NCBI RefSeq assembly: GCF_001039355.2
Contig: NW_019775516.1
Span: 235,470 to 299,469, forward strand
DNA length: 64,000 bases
Reading direction: 5' to 3'
Source of the DNA: Lingula anatina
Lineage: Eukaryota > Brachiopoda > Lingulata > Lingulida > Lingulidae
Part shown: piece after piece, positions 41,276 to 54,213 of the stretch
How the letters are laid out: each line of letters starts with the position of its first letter
Numbering within the stretch: the stretch's first letter is position 1
Translations under genes and position numbers: made by a program
Notes under the pieces: model-generated
What the model was told of the DNA's origin: nothing
Seen by the model: only the letters and a program-made list of their open reading frames with translations
Database searches by the model: none

Positions 41276-43674
41276 AAAAGGGCTTTTTTATGCCCATATT
41301 TGATCCAAGTGCTATGCTTGAGAAACAGCAAAATAAATTTTGATGTATAGTAGACCTTTTTTAACTAAAAAGAGCATTTCTCCCAACTCCTTCCAAAAAA
41401 AAAAAAAAAAAAAAATGTGTCTATATGATGGGCCTTGCACATGTTTTCATCTGGTATCCTGTAAGATGCACATATATCTCATAATCACATTATTTGGACA
41501 TAGGCACTTAGGAGCCTTGCATACATATAACATATTCTTTACATATATGTATTATATTTTATAGAACAATAAACAGTCAAACATTTGCCATATATTGAGA
41601 TAGCAATGCAAGCACATGGAGCTTTTCAAGAAAAAAAAAAAAAAATTTAAAGAGTTGTCAACTTTACCTATTTGTGAGTATTCTACGCATGTTTTAACCA
41701 TGAAAATGTTCTCTATCTCTCAGTATACAAAGAAAGTCCCATTTCTACTCATTTAAACAGCCGGCTCATCTGACTAGTGATACAGTCACAATTATGATAC
41801 TGCATTTATTTGGAATGTGACTCAATAAATGAATTATATACATTTTAGTGTTCTGTTTCTTATCTGTTTCATCTCATACTTCACAATAAATTTTGAATTA
41901 AAACAATTAACATTTCCTGAAAAAAAAAAAAAAAAAAAAAAACTTAAAGAGTTTCTAATTTTTCAGATATATATTTTGGAAATCTACATATTTTTCATGA
42001 TCAAATGTTGGCAACCCTGTAAGTACGTGGAATACCAGTACACAAGTCAGTGAATTAGAAACACTGATATATTCTCATAATTTTTACAGGATGCTTGACA
42101 GTATTACCTCGATTTTCAACTTAAATTTTCAAGTCACCATCTTGTTACATACTGTTGGTTATTCAGCCTTCACTTGTTGGGCTAAAACAAATGAAAACCT
42201 AATACTTTGCTTGTTAAACTGGTACAGTAATTACCTAAAATATTCAAACATCACACTTTTGTTTTTCAAAAGATTCATCACTTCTAAACCCTTACAAATT
42301 TGTCCCTCTAGACAACCACCTATCTTTTCAAAAACATAAAATCACAGTTTTTAAGTATTACTAATTAAGTATTTTAGGGGTAAATGACTAATTCATGGTG
42401 TTTGAATTCAAAGAGTAATTACCGTACCAAGACAGACTGGCCTAACATGTCAAATTCAATGTACAAAATGTGCAGGTATTTTTTACATGTATCTCTTCAC
42501 CATCAGCTTTACACTGTTTTTATACATCATCTTATTTGTACATAATATCAGAAATCTAGAGAGTCACTTTTTAAATGACCAATGGCCATTGGCCCCTTAC
42601 TGACCACACCCTCATTATCTCTCCTGTCCAACAAGATTTTTGGCAGAACTTAAAATTATTTTGCTGTTAAATAAAACCCAGACAGTGATTATTTGAAATC
42701 TCTACAGTGCTGCCACCTGCAATGTTAATAGCTACTGACTCCACACCAAATGTCAGTAAAATTGAATCTGAGCTGAATTTTGGTAAAACTGTTCAGCTGC
42801 AGGTCATGGTTTCTGCTCTGAGGCAGTAGATTCTGAACCCTCACGTCCTGAAGCACCTTAGGCTGGGTCCAGGAGGCTATTAGAGTTATTGGAACAGACT
42901 GGGTATGGTAGTTTGAACTGGATATAACCACTATAAGAGCCAGGACCGCATCTGATTCCTTGAGAGTAACAGAACCAACACAGACTGTATCAAAGACAGA
43001 CATGATTTTGGGTTGGAAGAAAAAAGTAGAAAGAAATGGCTCTTTGATCTTCCCATTTGAGGGCCCTGGGGCCCCTTTCAAATATTCGATTTGAATTGGA
43101 AGAAAATCATGTTTGCAAAGAGCACCTAATCAGATGATATCTTTGCACAACTACCAGTAATTGCCTTCTTTTTGTGCTATAAATCAGAATGAGAAATCCA
43201 ACGTGTACTTATATACAGCTTTTAGTGTTGTGCTATTAATTTAGACAAATGGAATGGTTCTGGTAACGAGCCAGGATTGCCAAGGGCCAGCCTGGCATTT
43301 AAACAGTGTGATCCACCAGAATTTGTGTAAACAGTCCACCAGGTCAGTACTATCCAGGGTCAGGTCCATACAGCAATTGTTCAATATTGATCGTGATTTC
43401 AGTCACTCCAGCTCCACGTTTTTTAAACAGTTAACACCACAGCAGTTTTTGAGAAGCAAAGCCTTGAACCTTACACGCATACATGCTTGTGTGTAGCTTT
43501 TCTTCTCGTAAGCCAGATCTACGTGGCATCCACGTGCGCTTCACGCACATGCATATGGCAAACACCTGACTGATAGCCCGTGCATTCGTTATAATAGTTT
43601 GTATTTGAAACAGACATCACACAGACACCGTAAGAAGAGGGTGAGTAGATAACGCAGGCCTTGTGTGTTAACTC
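41276..43674. other. Intergenic stretch and probable DSTYK 3' UTR
   Basis: Unique AT-rich sequence between the FAM72 duplication and the DSTYK stop codon, with poly(A) tracts near 41396-41415 and 41921-41942. FAM72 and DSTYK are convergent here. A minus-strand AATAAA (TTTATT at about 41805) could end the DSTYK transcript. The 118-codon minus-strand ORF at 42725-43081 has no recognisable domain and probably lies in that 3' UTR. Confidence 0.4.
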
Positions 43675-43883
43675 CTATAGATTGGTGCTCAACAGTTTAT
43701 GCAAAGCTTTACTGTTTGGTGCCATGTGGGCCGCGGGGGAGATCTTAAACCGTTCCAAGATGGCCTTCAGCTGCGGCTCAACATCTCCCAACAGAGGGCG
43801 CTTGTTCTGGTCACCTGCCCAACACGCTTGCATCAGTTCCCAGCATTCCTCATCAAAATGGGGGAGCTTTTCTGGGCGCATGC
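43675..43883 (-). CDS. DSTYK: DSTYK last coding exon
   Basis: The acceptor CTCATTTCAG precedes 43883. G from the previous exon plus GC gives Gly, reading [18 protein letters not shown] and running to the TAG at 43675. It covers the C-lobe end of the kinase domain, including the conserved Arg in NKRPLLGDV. The tail of 29 residues after [10 protein letters not shown] is family-variable. Confidence 0.92.
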
Positions 43884-46800
43884 CTGAAATGAGATGGTAT
43901 GGAGGTGATTTATTATCATCAAATGAAAATTAATTAACAAAATATATATTATCTGGTCTTGAGGGACATCACACAGTTCTTCCTAACACTCACAGAAGTT
44001 TATTTTCATTGACACGCTACAGCAGAAATAATCACCATCAGAACAATCAATAGTCGTTTTTCATAATTTGAGCAGAAAATGACACTTTTGTTTTCATGAG
44101 TATTAATGAGAAATGCTTTCCAATAACTCTAAAAGCAATTTACATTGCTTAATGGCCCCAAACTAAAAAGCGAACAGTTCATAAAATGGCCACAAAAAGT
44201 GGAAAGAAACAGGCATTTATCTACCATCAATTGTGGTTTATTGCAACATCAAAGGGTAATCAATCACCATGAGGTGACATCATTTTGACTTTCCCTTCTC
44301 CTTCTCTTTCATATAGGTAAACGTAATATGATGTCAAACTATTCTCCATACATACTATTAAATATGGCTTCACAAAGCAACAGTCATTCATTCATTCATT
44401 CATTCATTCATTCATTCATTTAATATTCAGTCATCCATTGGTTTATTTATTTATTTATGAAACAACCAAATGCTCTACCATACCTTTCGTACAAATGAAA
44501 ACGTGTGTCAAGAAATTTTACTTTGACCGTTACCATGACTCTCCCTTTAATCTGAACAGTAAAGTTCCTGTTCTATTATTAATAGCAAAATGTAAACTGT
44601 CTGTAAAGTTTTAAGTAATCTAAGACGGAAAAAATAATTTGATACCTAATGTAATCTGAATACAGCAATCATAACAAAGCAAAATTCCTATCAGGGCACC
44701 AAGGAAATAAGAAATAGTGTGACTTAATTCATAACTCTTACCTAAAAATATTTAGAAAAGAAAAAATAAGATGAAATATTAAAAGGAAAATAATAAAAGG
44801 AAAAAGTAGGTCTTGGATATATAAGCCACTGATCTGACCTTTGCTCTAAATAAAACTTGGCAGGAACTAGGAAACTACTGTCAACACTCTCAGATAGCCT
44901 TAAGTTTAGCAACTTGGAATTAAAATGAAACGAGATTTCAAGGGATTTAGGCTCTATTCCCATAGATTTTAGATCGATCTATCCCCGCGGGGAGTCTCAC
45001 TAGATTACTTTCAGATAATCCGACTTAAATGTCCGTCCCGCCTACTACAAGCTGTAAGAGGGTAATTAACTTTCGTGTCCGCCCGGCTGACAGCTATTTA
45101 GCGTGAACCCCCAGGGAGTTAGGTCGATCTAAAGTAGGTCGATCTAATCTATGGGAATAGAGCCTTAGAGCAGTATGAGGCCAGCAATAATGGCAGACTA
45201 GAGTGGGGTGCAGCAAGAAATAAAAGCTGACAGAACTTTTCCACAGACAGTTTCCTGTTTGTTTTCTCTTTTGTTGTTAATTGCATTTATCAGGTTTTGC
45301 ATCTCTTATTTTATTTTGCTTTTTTAAGACAACATTCATGGTGTAAACAGTTTCACCCTTATTGCTTAAAAGTTAACCCCACCTCAAGCGAAATCGCGCA
45401 CATTTTCTAATCTCTTATGACATCACACAGAATTGACAGCCTCGTTTTGAGACCATCTCGAATGATTTCCAGTGCCCCTCAGACCACTGGCTAACCTCAA
45501 ACTGATACCTTAAACCACTTCAACCATAAAAACACCCATGAAATGAGTGATGGCACTGGATGCCACATATTGTGTGTTGTTACCACTGAACCTATTTACT
45601 CATCTCAAATGGCTTTATAGATAACGGGAATGATGTAAATAAGACTCCTGATTGGTCAACAGCAGTCTTACAAGGAAGGAATGATCTAGGTACCATAAGA
45701 TAATTGATCATAGATGAAAAGACTGTGTGATCCAAACACCTTCAGAGTAATTTTACATTAAACTTGAGCCTTCAAATATGAATAAGTTAGACAAAATATT
45801 AAGTGTCGAAAAGAAGGAAAGTGTAAGAAAAACAATATAATTGGTTTTCTAAAGGCTATAAATCAGGATTAAAAAATGGATAAAAACAGCTACAAGGATG
45901 TGTTGACTTGAATACCCTCATTTAATCATATCCATCTATTAAAAAAGGGGTCTTAATAACAGGCTACCTTGTAAACATATATCAAACTGTTTTGCGACAT
46001 AAGAGCACTTTCGAAACCAGATCACTAAGCTGAGCTGATTGGTTGATACAAAAAAGAAGGAAGATAACATAAATCTATAAATACCTATCCAAATTGCTAC
46101 TCCAGTAAATATTATGATTCATTTTCAAAGTACATAAGCACTTCAACTCTATCCTACTGACACCTTTAATCAGTCAGAAGTGATAACCACTAAAAGATTT
46201 CAACGGATCTTTGTCTGTAATCAGAGAGAGCGGCCCAGTATAGCAGCGTTGAGGAGATAAGAAGCAACACAACTTTGTCTGCACACAGTTCTGGGGGCCA
46301 TTTTGCATATTGGATGATGGTCATCTATTGGTCATCTGAAAATTAGTGATCAATATATATTGTAGAATATAATACAAAACAGAATAGCTGAAGATAACCT
46401 AGAGAGTTTGACATTGAACATGTAAGTACAAGGTACAAATAGCAGGGGGCAAATACCAGTCAGATTATTGATCAGTAACATAATAAGATTGTTAATCTGT
46501 CATCAGTTTTTCTGTTATTAAAGGGATAATAACTCTTCGTTTCGGCAAAAAAATGAATTTTCCTGAAGTAAACAACAATTTTCCCATACTCACCAATGGT
46601 TAATGAATCCATTTTTACATTCAAAGTAAGTCCCTAGTTTTTTTCTAAAAAGTTTGGTTTTTTGTTAAAATCTCTTCAGAGATTTTAACAGAGTATAGCC
46701 ATCAATGGAGGTTACGTGGTCTGAAGACAAGCTCAGGTATCAGAATAATAGCTATAACTGCCGTTTTTGTGTTAAAACAGTATATATTACATTTCTGTGA

Positions 46801-49004
46801 GTTATTCACAAATGTTTTTATTGTGAAATATAGATCTCATACGAAAAGTTATTATCCCTTTAAGCAATATTTTAGTGAAACATTTTGTGAAAAAATATCT
46901 TTTGTATATTGCAGAATAGTTTTAAAAGCAGATCCTATTTTTATTTTTTCACTCCAATACTGATTTCATATCAAAACACTGGGGTATTCAGGGTTTGTAA
47001 AATGTTTGTTTTACAAGGTCTACCCTAACTAACAATACACTGTTTTTCTCCCCAGGAGTATCACTATGAAATGTTCTCTGCTACTGCTGGTCATAGTCTG
47101 TACTCTACTGTCTCATACCACAGGGAAACCAAACCCAAAGTGTACCTATAAACCTGATGGTGACAACCAGTTGTCCATAGATGTCACCTGCAAGAACCTT
47201 GACCTTCCCAGGGGAGTCCAGTTAAGAGAAGTCCTGGGAGAGGTGGACATCGCTCACCTCACCGTCACTCACTCCAACATCCAGCTCCTATCAGCAGATC
47301 TGTTCACAAAACTGGCAACCACCTTGGAAACACTTACAGTAAGACACTGTGCAGACCTTACCACCATTGAAAATAACACATTTGTTGAGTTTGGTGCCTT
47401 AAAATCTCTCGACTTGTCAAAGAATAACATCAGTATCACCCTGGATGGGGAAGAATTCCGCAGCCTGAAAAACTCGCCATTAGAGTCAATTGACCTCAGC
47501 GGGAATGCCATCTCGCTTCTTCCATCTCAAATGTTCCGTGGTTTGAATGCTTTAGAAAATATCGATTTGTCCAATAATAAAATATCACAGATACAAGACA
47601 CAGTGTTTGATCACCTTATCAACCTAAAAACACTCGACCTGTCACACAACCAGATTGCACAAGTTGGCACCAACGTCAACGGTTTCCCTTTTAGCTGGAA
47701 CCAGCGCCTGCAACTCCTAGACCTCTCCTACAACGAGATGGCGGCTGTACAAGTAGGTATTTCCATCCAGCAAAGCCTGACCACTCTAAACCTGAGCCAC
47801 AATGAAATATCCAGCTTCAATCGCAAACCATTTACTGTTCCGCCAATGTTACAGGCGTTACAGTTCATGGACAACCTCAAGGACCTCGACCTGTCCCATA
47901 ACAATCTTACCGACCTTCCTCTGGATATTTTCTATCAGCCAGTAAATACGTTGTTTGTAAAAGACTTTGGGATATCATCTACAAGCAAAGTGGCAGTCAA
48001 TCTGGCTGGGAACCCATTGCACTGTGACTGTGGATTTTATACATTTTGGGAATTTCTGCAAAGTGCAGAATGTCGACTGAAATTCAGCTTTAAGAATGGT
48101 GTTTGTGATCAGCCAATGGGAGTGAAGGGTGTAAAAGCAGCAGCAGTTGACATGACTCATTGCGCACCAAAAACAGGACAGTCCGTCAAAGTGAACTAAA
48201 AACTTTTTATAACTATGTTTTGCCCGAAGGCCCGTTAGATCATATCAGGTTCTGAGCTTATAGTTAGTAACAGAAGATTTTATGTACAAAGAATAAGCAC
48301 ATCATGAGAGATCTCACTGAGGCAAAATCATATCTGCTGCTTGTAATTTTATGTACACAGAGCTTTATATTTAAATGAAATAAGACTTTTAGCAAAATCT
48401 GCAAATCTCACCAAACAGGTGAATTGTCTGTTAAAAGAGGGAAAAATCACAGAAAACATGTATTAAAAGTTTATCAATTCAGAGTATATAAAAATATTAC
48501 AATATAACTTTAAATATTTAGTGAAATATTTGAGCAAAATAAAATAGTTTAAATCACAAAATCCTTTTTTTTCTGTTTGTTATACCTTCAATTATACACT
48601 TAACAGGGCCGTAGCCTGAGCAAAATGCCAGGGGGGGCAGTAAGCGGACACGAGGGGGCAAAGCCCCCGAGGGGGTGGGGTGGGTGTGGAAAATTTTTAA
48701 AAAACTGTATGTATAATACTGCATTCTGGTGCATTTTAACTGTTATTTATTGCTCAATCAGAAGCCAAAAATTGTGGGTTCATTTTGCCATTTTGCAATA
48801 TTTGCGCCTCAAATCCCAGGGGGGGCAGCTGCCCCCCCTGCCCCCCCGGAGGCTACGGCCCTGCTTAATGTTGCATTGTCCATCAGTTATGTTAAACATT
48901 GGTCCCCCCTCCATAAAAAAAGATTGGAGTGAAAGACCAATTTGTTTCCTCATAAATTCCACTATTATGAATTTTACATGGAATCTTCCATCTATTTCAC
49001 TTAA

Positions 49005-49052
<48 letters not shown>

Positions 49053-49350
49053 TACACACACACAAAGACTTTTTCTTTTCCATTTTTTAAAATAAACCAG
49101 GGGGCAGCACCTTTATCCTTTTCAGCACACCACCTCTGGTAACACTCCCATGTAGCCACTCAAACTCATGATGATACCAGGAAATAGGACTGGCTCCCAT
49201 TTAGCCAGCTCTCACAGAGCACTATAATCATCAATGTCACAGTTATTGGATAACAACCTGGAGATCAGAAATCACAATCTGTATGTTTAGGGATAGGCTG
49301 GGGTGGGGGTGGGGGATAGGAAAGTCATGCCTGTACATGGGTGAAATCTT

Positions 49351-49407
<57 letters not shown>

Positions 49408-50070
49408 ACAAACAAGCAGATGTAGGGACCATTCCCACAGATATTTGGATCGGTCTAACTCACTGGGGATTCTCACTAAATTTCTATCAATTTAATCGGC
49501 TTAAATGTTTATCACGCCTAGTAAAACTGTTAGGGCGTAATTATCTTTACTCCCTAGCTGATTCGGTAGGTGTGACAGACATTTAAGCCGGTAAGTTGAT
49601 AGCAATTTAGTGAGACTCCCTAAGGAGTTATAGTGATCCAGATGGATCAATCTAGGCATGGAAACCCAGTCATATACATACAAATCCCCAAACATATCAC
49701 ACTTTTTTCATGTAAAACGAGGAGCTACATCACTAATCTTTTAAGCACACAGACATGATGTTACAGGTCTTAGTTTTGTAATCATTATCTACTGGTGGCT
49801 TTATCTGAATAAGAAGTAGAGTTACACAATTTCTATTTACCTTCTTGGATATGTATAAGGAAATATATAAAATAGGGATCTGGGATACAGAGTGATTGCA
49901 GGAGCGGATTGAGGCCGTCTTCTGGGTCTTCCGGAAGACAGTCAGATTTTCAAGTTTACATTGATGGGTATCTGATTTTATATGTTGGAAGTCAAAAATG
50001 GAGGATGGATCAACAAAGATAATTTGGAAGACTGTCAAAAAATATCTCTGAATCCACACCTGTGATTGTA

Positions 50071-50105
<35 letters not shown>

Positions 50106-53100
50106 NNNNNNNNNNNNNNNNNNNNNNNNNNNNNNNNNNNNNNNNNNNNNNNNNNNNNNNNNNNNNNNNNNNNNNNNNNNNNNNNNNNNNNNNNNNNNNN
50201 NNNNNNNNNNNNNNNNNNNNNNNNNNNNNNNNNNNNNNNNNNNNNNNNNNNNNNNNNNNNNNNNNNNNNNNNNNNNNNNNNNNNNNNNNNNNNNNNNNNN
50301 NNNNNNNNNNNNNNNNNNNNNNNNNNNNNNNNNNNNNNNNNNNNNNNNNNNNNNNNNNNNNNNNNNNNNNNNNNNNNNNNNNNNNNNNNNNNNNNNNNNN
50401 NNNNNNNNNNNNNNNNNNNNNNNNNNNNNNNNNNNNNNNNNNNNNNNNNNNNNNNNNNNNNNNNNNNNNNNNNNNNNNNNNNNNNNNNNNNNNNNNNNNN
50501 NNNNNNNNNNNNNNNNNNNNNNNNNNNNNNNNNNNNNNNNNNNNNNNNNNNNNNNNNNNNNNNNNNNNNNNNNNNNNNNNNNNNNNNNNNNNNNNNNNNN
50601 NNNNNNNNNNNNNNNNNNNNNNNNNNNNNNNNNNNNNNNNNNNNNNNNNNNNNNNNNNNNNNNNNNNNNNNNNNNNNNNNNNNNNNNNNNNNNNNNNNNN
50701 NNNNNNNNNNNNNNNNNNNNNNNNNNNNNNNNNNNNNNNNNNNNNNNNNNNNNNNNNNNNNNNNNNNNNNNNNNNNNNNNNNNNNNNNNNNNNNNNNNNN
50801 NNNNNNNNNCCCCCCCCCCCGGCACATCCTTCTCCAGGTACTATCTCCTAAAAAAAAAAAAATTCCTTGTGGCAAATCATAAATGGACCTGTATCTTTTT
50901 TATAGCAGTGTAATTACTTCCTTGTAGACATCATGAAGATTTAAATGTCTTCTGAAACAAACCATCTATTCATTTTAAATTTTAAAGGAAGATATCAGGA
51001 AAGTGAATATTTCATATATGATGAAATTCTCTGATGGATCCTTATACTTGATATCAGAGGCCCAGCTGGCCTTGTCATGGAAAACAAACAAACAAACAAA
51101 CAAACAAACAAACAAACAACAAATAACAAGTAAAAAATAACATTTCATAATATTTGTCTGAGAGAAACTGATTCCAAAATAAATTAATAAATTAATGAAA
51201 TGAAAAAGTTGTCCCAAACTATGTAAGTGGGCTGCATTATCTCATGCAGACATTTGTAAAATGAATCACTATTTGCTAATACAAATACTAATCAATAACA
51301 ACACAAATCAGAAGAACTCTACACTACAGCTTGGCGCAATTCTAACAAAAGCTGTACGGTTCTCCAGGCACATCCCAACCAAGCCTGAGACATAAATTAG
51401 CAGAATATTAAGATTTTAACCTGCCTCCACTGCTACCTATATTCTGTGAAAGTACATTAACACCAAGCACTTCAAATCAGGATATTAACCTGGCTAATTA
51501 GTATTTTCCGTCACTTTAACATCGTTATCTCTTTTCAGACTGGCATTTTCTGCAATCAACAAACGTGGAAACGAACACACCTCTTTCCTGATACTAACAG
51601 ATCAATTAAACCAAGGGGAATTCTTATTCTGTCCTTAATTTTTTACTTCTGTTTTTACATCACCTTATTTTAACCACACGGCACTGTTATCATAGCAACT
51701 TTAGTTTATCTTTGACAATCTGATATTTTTTTTTACATTTTGGATTAAATTGGTTCTCTAAATCAACATTTCTGGTGTCTGAATCACCGTTACAGGATCT
51801 AGCTCTATCAGACTGAGCTGAACAACTGAACTGGTAAGCAGTGTATTTTACTTTAGTTTATACTTTCTTATTTCATCACCAAAAAGGCTTTTGTAAGAAC
51901 GTCATAATGGGATGGATTTTTTTGTCACTGTAGTACACAAAAATCATTAGATTTTCACTTTGTAATAATTATAATAATATATTTCTTATATAAAGCTCTT
52001 TAAACAACTATCTAATATCAACATACAGGAGTAGAAGGTCAATTTTCATATTGGCGCTGACTGCTTTACTGGGTTATTAATCACAGAGAGCAAGAACAAT
52101 TACAACAAACGGAACTGAATGTCAAGACAGAGTAGAGTATTGTAAACAAGTGAAGAGGGCGCTGTGCTGACCACAGCCAGGTAGTCCAAACAGGAAACAA
52201 TCTTTATACTGGCTTAACATGCACTAGGTAGGCAGAACATTACCAACTGTTAGAGACATTGGGGTTAAAGTAAGGAGATGTGCTACTTGAGTATAGACGG
52301 GCTTAGGATCCCGCTGACTAGGAATTGCTGGTACATGAGGAATAATTATACAAGAGAAACCAGGTTTCAGTCAATATAGTCTAATAGTGAGTATTCAGAG
52401 GTTGAATAGTTCAAGAAGTTCAGACAAGTGACTAGGATGAATTTGTTTAGAAAAGAAAAAACTTTGGGTGGAAAGTTTTTAACAAAAATTCTGTCTTGTA
52501 ATTAGTTTGATAAAAAAAGTGCAAGGAGCACAAAGAAACTGAAAAGAAGAGAAAAAGTTAAAAGATATATATAAAATCTATTATTAGAAGTTGCCCTTCC
52601 GGAACAGGTCAACACTCCTTACAGGAAAATGAATACATTCGGTACAACTTAACTGCCATCACAACAAAGCATAACTGTACACAGCTAACAATATAGCTGT
52701 TTCGACTGCGTGTCTAAAAACTGTTACAGTTAAAAGTTGCTGTCTCATAGCATGCCTTCAGGTCATCAGTTATTTTCCATAAAACATATATAAATATTAT
52801 GTAGACTTTTCAAGAGAGTGAGAGAGAGAGTGTGTGTGTGTGTGTGTGTTAATTTGTGCATACATCCTAAGGCTTCCATATATCACTGTCATGCCAGATA
52901 ATAACTAGAGGATCAGAGAGGCGATACCGCCTCCGAATATTGTACCACCAGCTGGAGCAAGCGCATTCGTATAGACCCCCACATACACAAAATNAGTAAA
53001 ATATCACAGATACAAGACACAGTGTTTGATCACCTTATCAACCTAAAATCACTCGACCTGTCACACAACCAGATTGCACAAGTTGGCACCAACGTCAACG

Positions 53101-54155
53101 GTTTCCCTTTTAGCTGGAACCAGCGCCTGCAACTCCTAGACCTTTCCTACAACAAGATGGCGGCTGTGCAAGTTGGTATTTCCATCCAGCAAAGCCTGAC
53201 CACTCTAAACCTGAGCCACAATGAAATATCCAGCTTCAATCGCAAACCGTTTACTGTTCCACCAATGTTACAGGCGTTACAGTTCATGGACAACCTCAAG
53301 GACCTCGACCTGTCCCATAACAATCTTACCGACCTTCCTCTGGATATTTTCTATCAGCCAGTAAATACGTTGTTTGTAAAAGACTTTGGGATATCATCTA
53401 CAAGCAAAGTGGCAGTCAATCTGGCTGGGAACCCATTGCACTGTGACTGTGGATTTTATACATTTTGGGAATTTCTGCAAAGTGCAGAATGTCGACTGAA
53501 ATTCAGCTTTAAGAATGGTGTTTGTGATCAGCCAATGGGAGTGAAGGGTGTAAAAGCAGCAGCAGTTGACATGACTCATTGCGCACCAAAAACAGGACAG
53601 TCCGTCAAAGTGAACTAAAAACTTTTTATAACTATGTTTTGCCTGAAGGCCCGTTAGATCATATCAGGTTCTGAGCTTATAGTTAGTAACAGAAGATTTT
53701 ATGTACAAAGAATAAGCACATCACGAGAGATCTCACTGAGGCAAAATCATATCTGCTGCTTGTAATTTTATGTACACAGAGCTTTATATTTAAATGAAAT
53801 AAGACTTTTAGCAAAATCTGCAAATCTCACCAAACAGGTGAATTGTCTGTTAAAAGAGGGAAAAATCACAGAAAACGTATTAAAAGTTTATCAATTCAGA
53901 GTATATAAAAAGATTACAATATAACTTTAAAAATTTAGTGAAATATTTGAGCAAAATAAAATAGTTTAAATCACAAAACCCTTTTTTTCTGTTTGTTATA
54001 CCTTCAATTATACACTTAATGTTGCATTGTCCATCAATTATGTTAAACACTGGTCCCCCCACCATAAAAAAAGATTAGAGTGAAAGACCAATTTGTTTCC
54101 TCATAAATTCCACTATTATGAATTTTACATGGAATCTTCCATCTATTTCACTTAA

Positions 54156-54213
<58 letters not shown>

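Larger units (their letters stand above)
43884..47065. other. DSTYK last intron, part upstream of the LRR gene
   Basis: AT-rich intronic sequence with an (ATTC)n run at about 44384-44421 and one MITE at 44950-45164. The sequence before 47055 must contain the promoter and a non-coding first exon of the LRR gene, because a good acceptor (tttttctccccag) lies just ahead of its ATG. I cannot place that exon. Confidence 0.5.

Noticed and set aside
42725-43081. 118-codon minus-strand ORF downstream of DSTYK
   Set aside because: No signal peptide, domain or splice support; it lies where the DSTYK 3' UTR is expected.
51796-51833. Possible 38-base untranslated exon (acag before, gtaagca after), repeated near 56159
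   Set aside because: It could be a 5' exon of the Toll-like receptor gene, but in the second copy the acceptor context changes and nothing else supports it.
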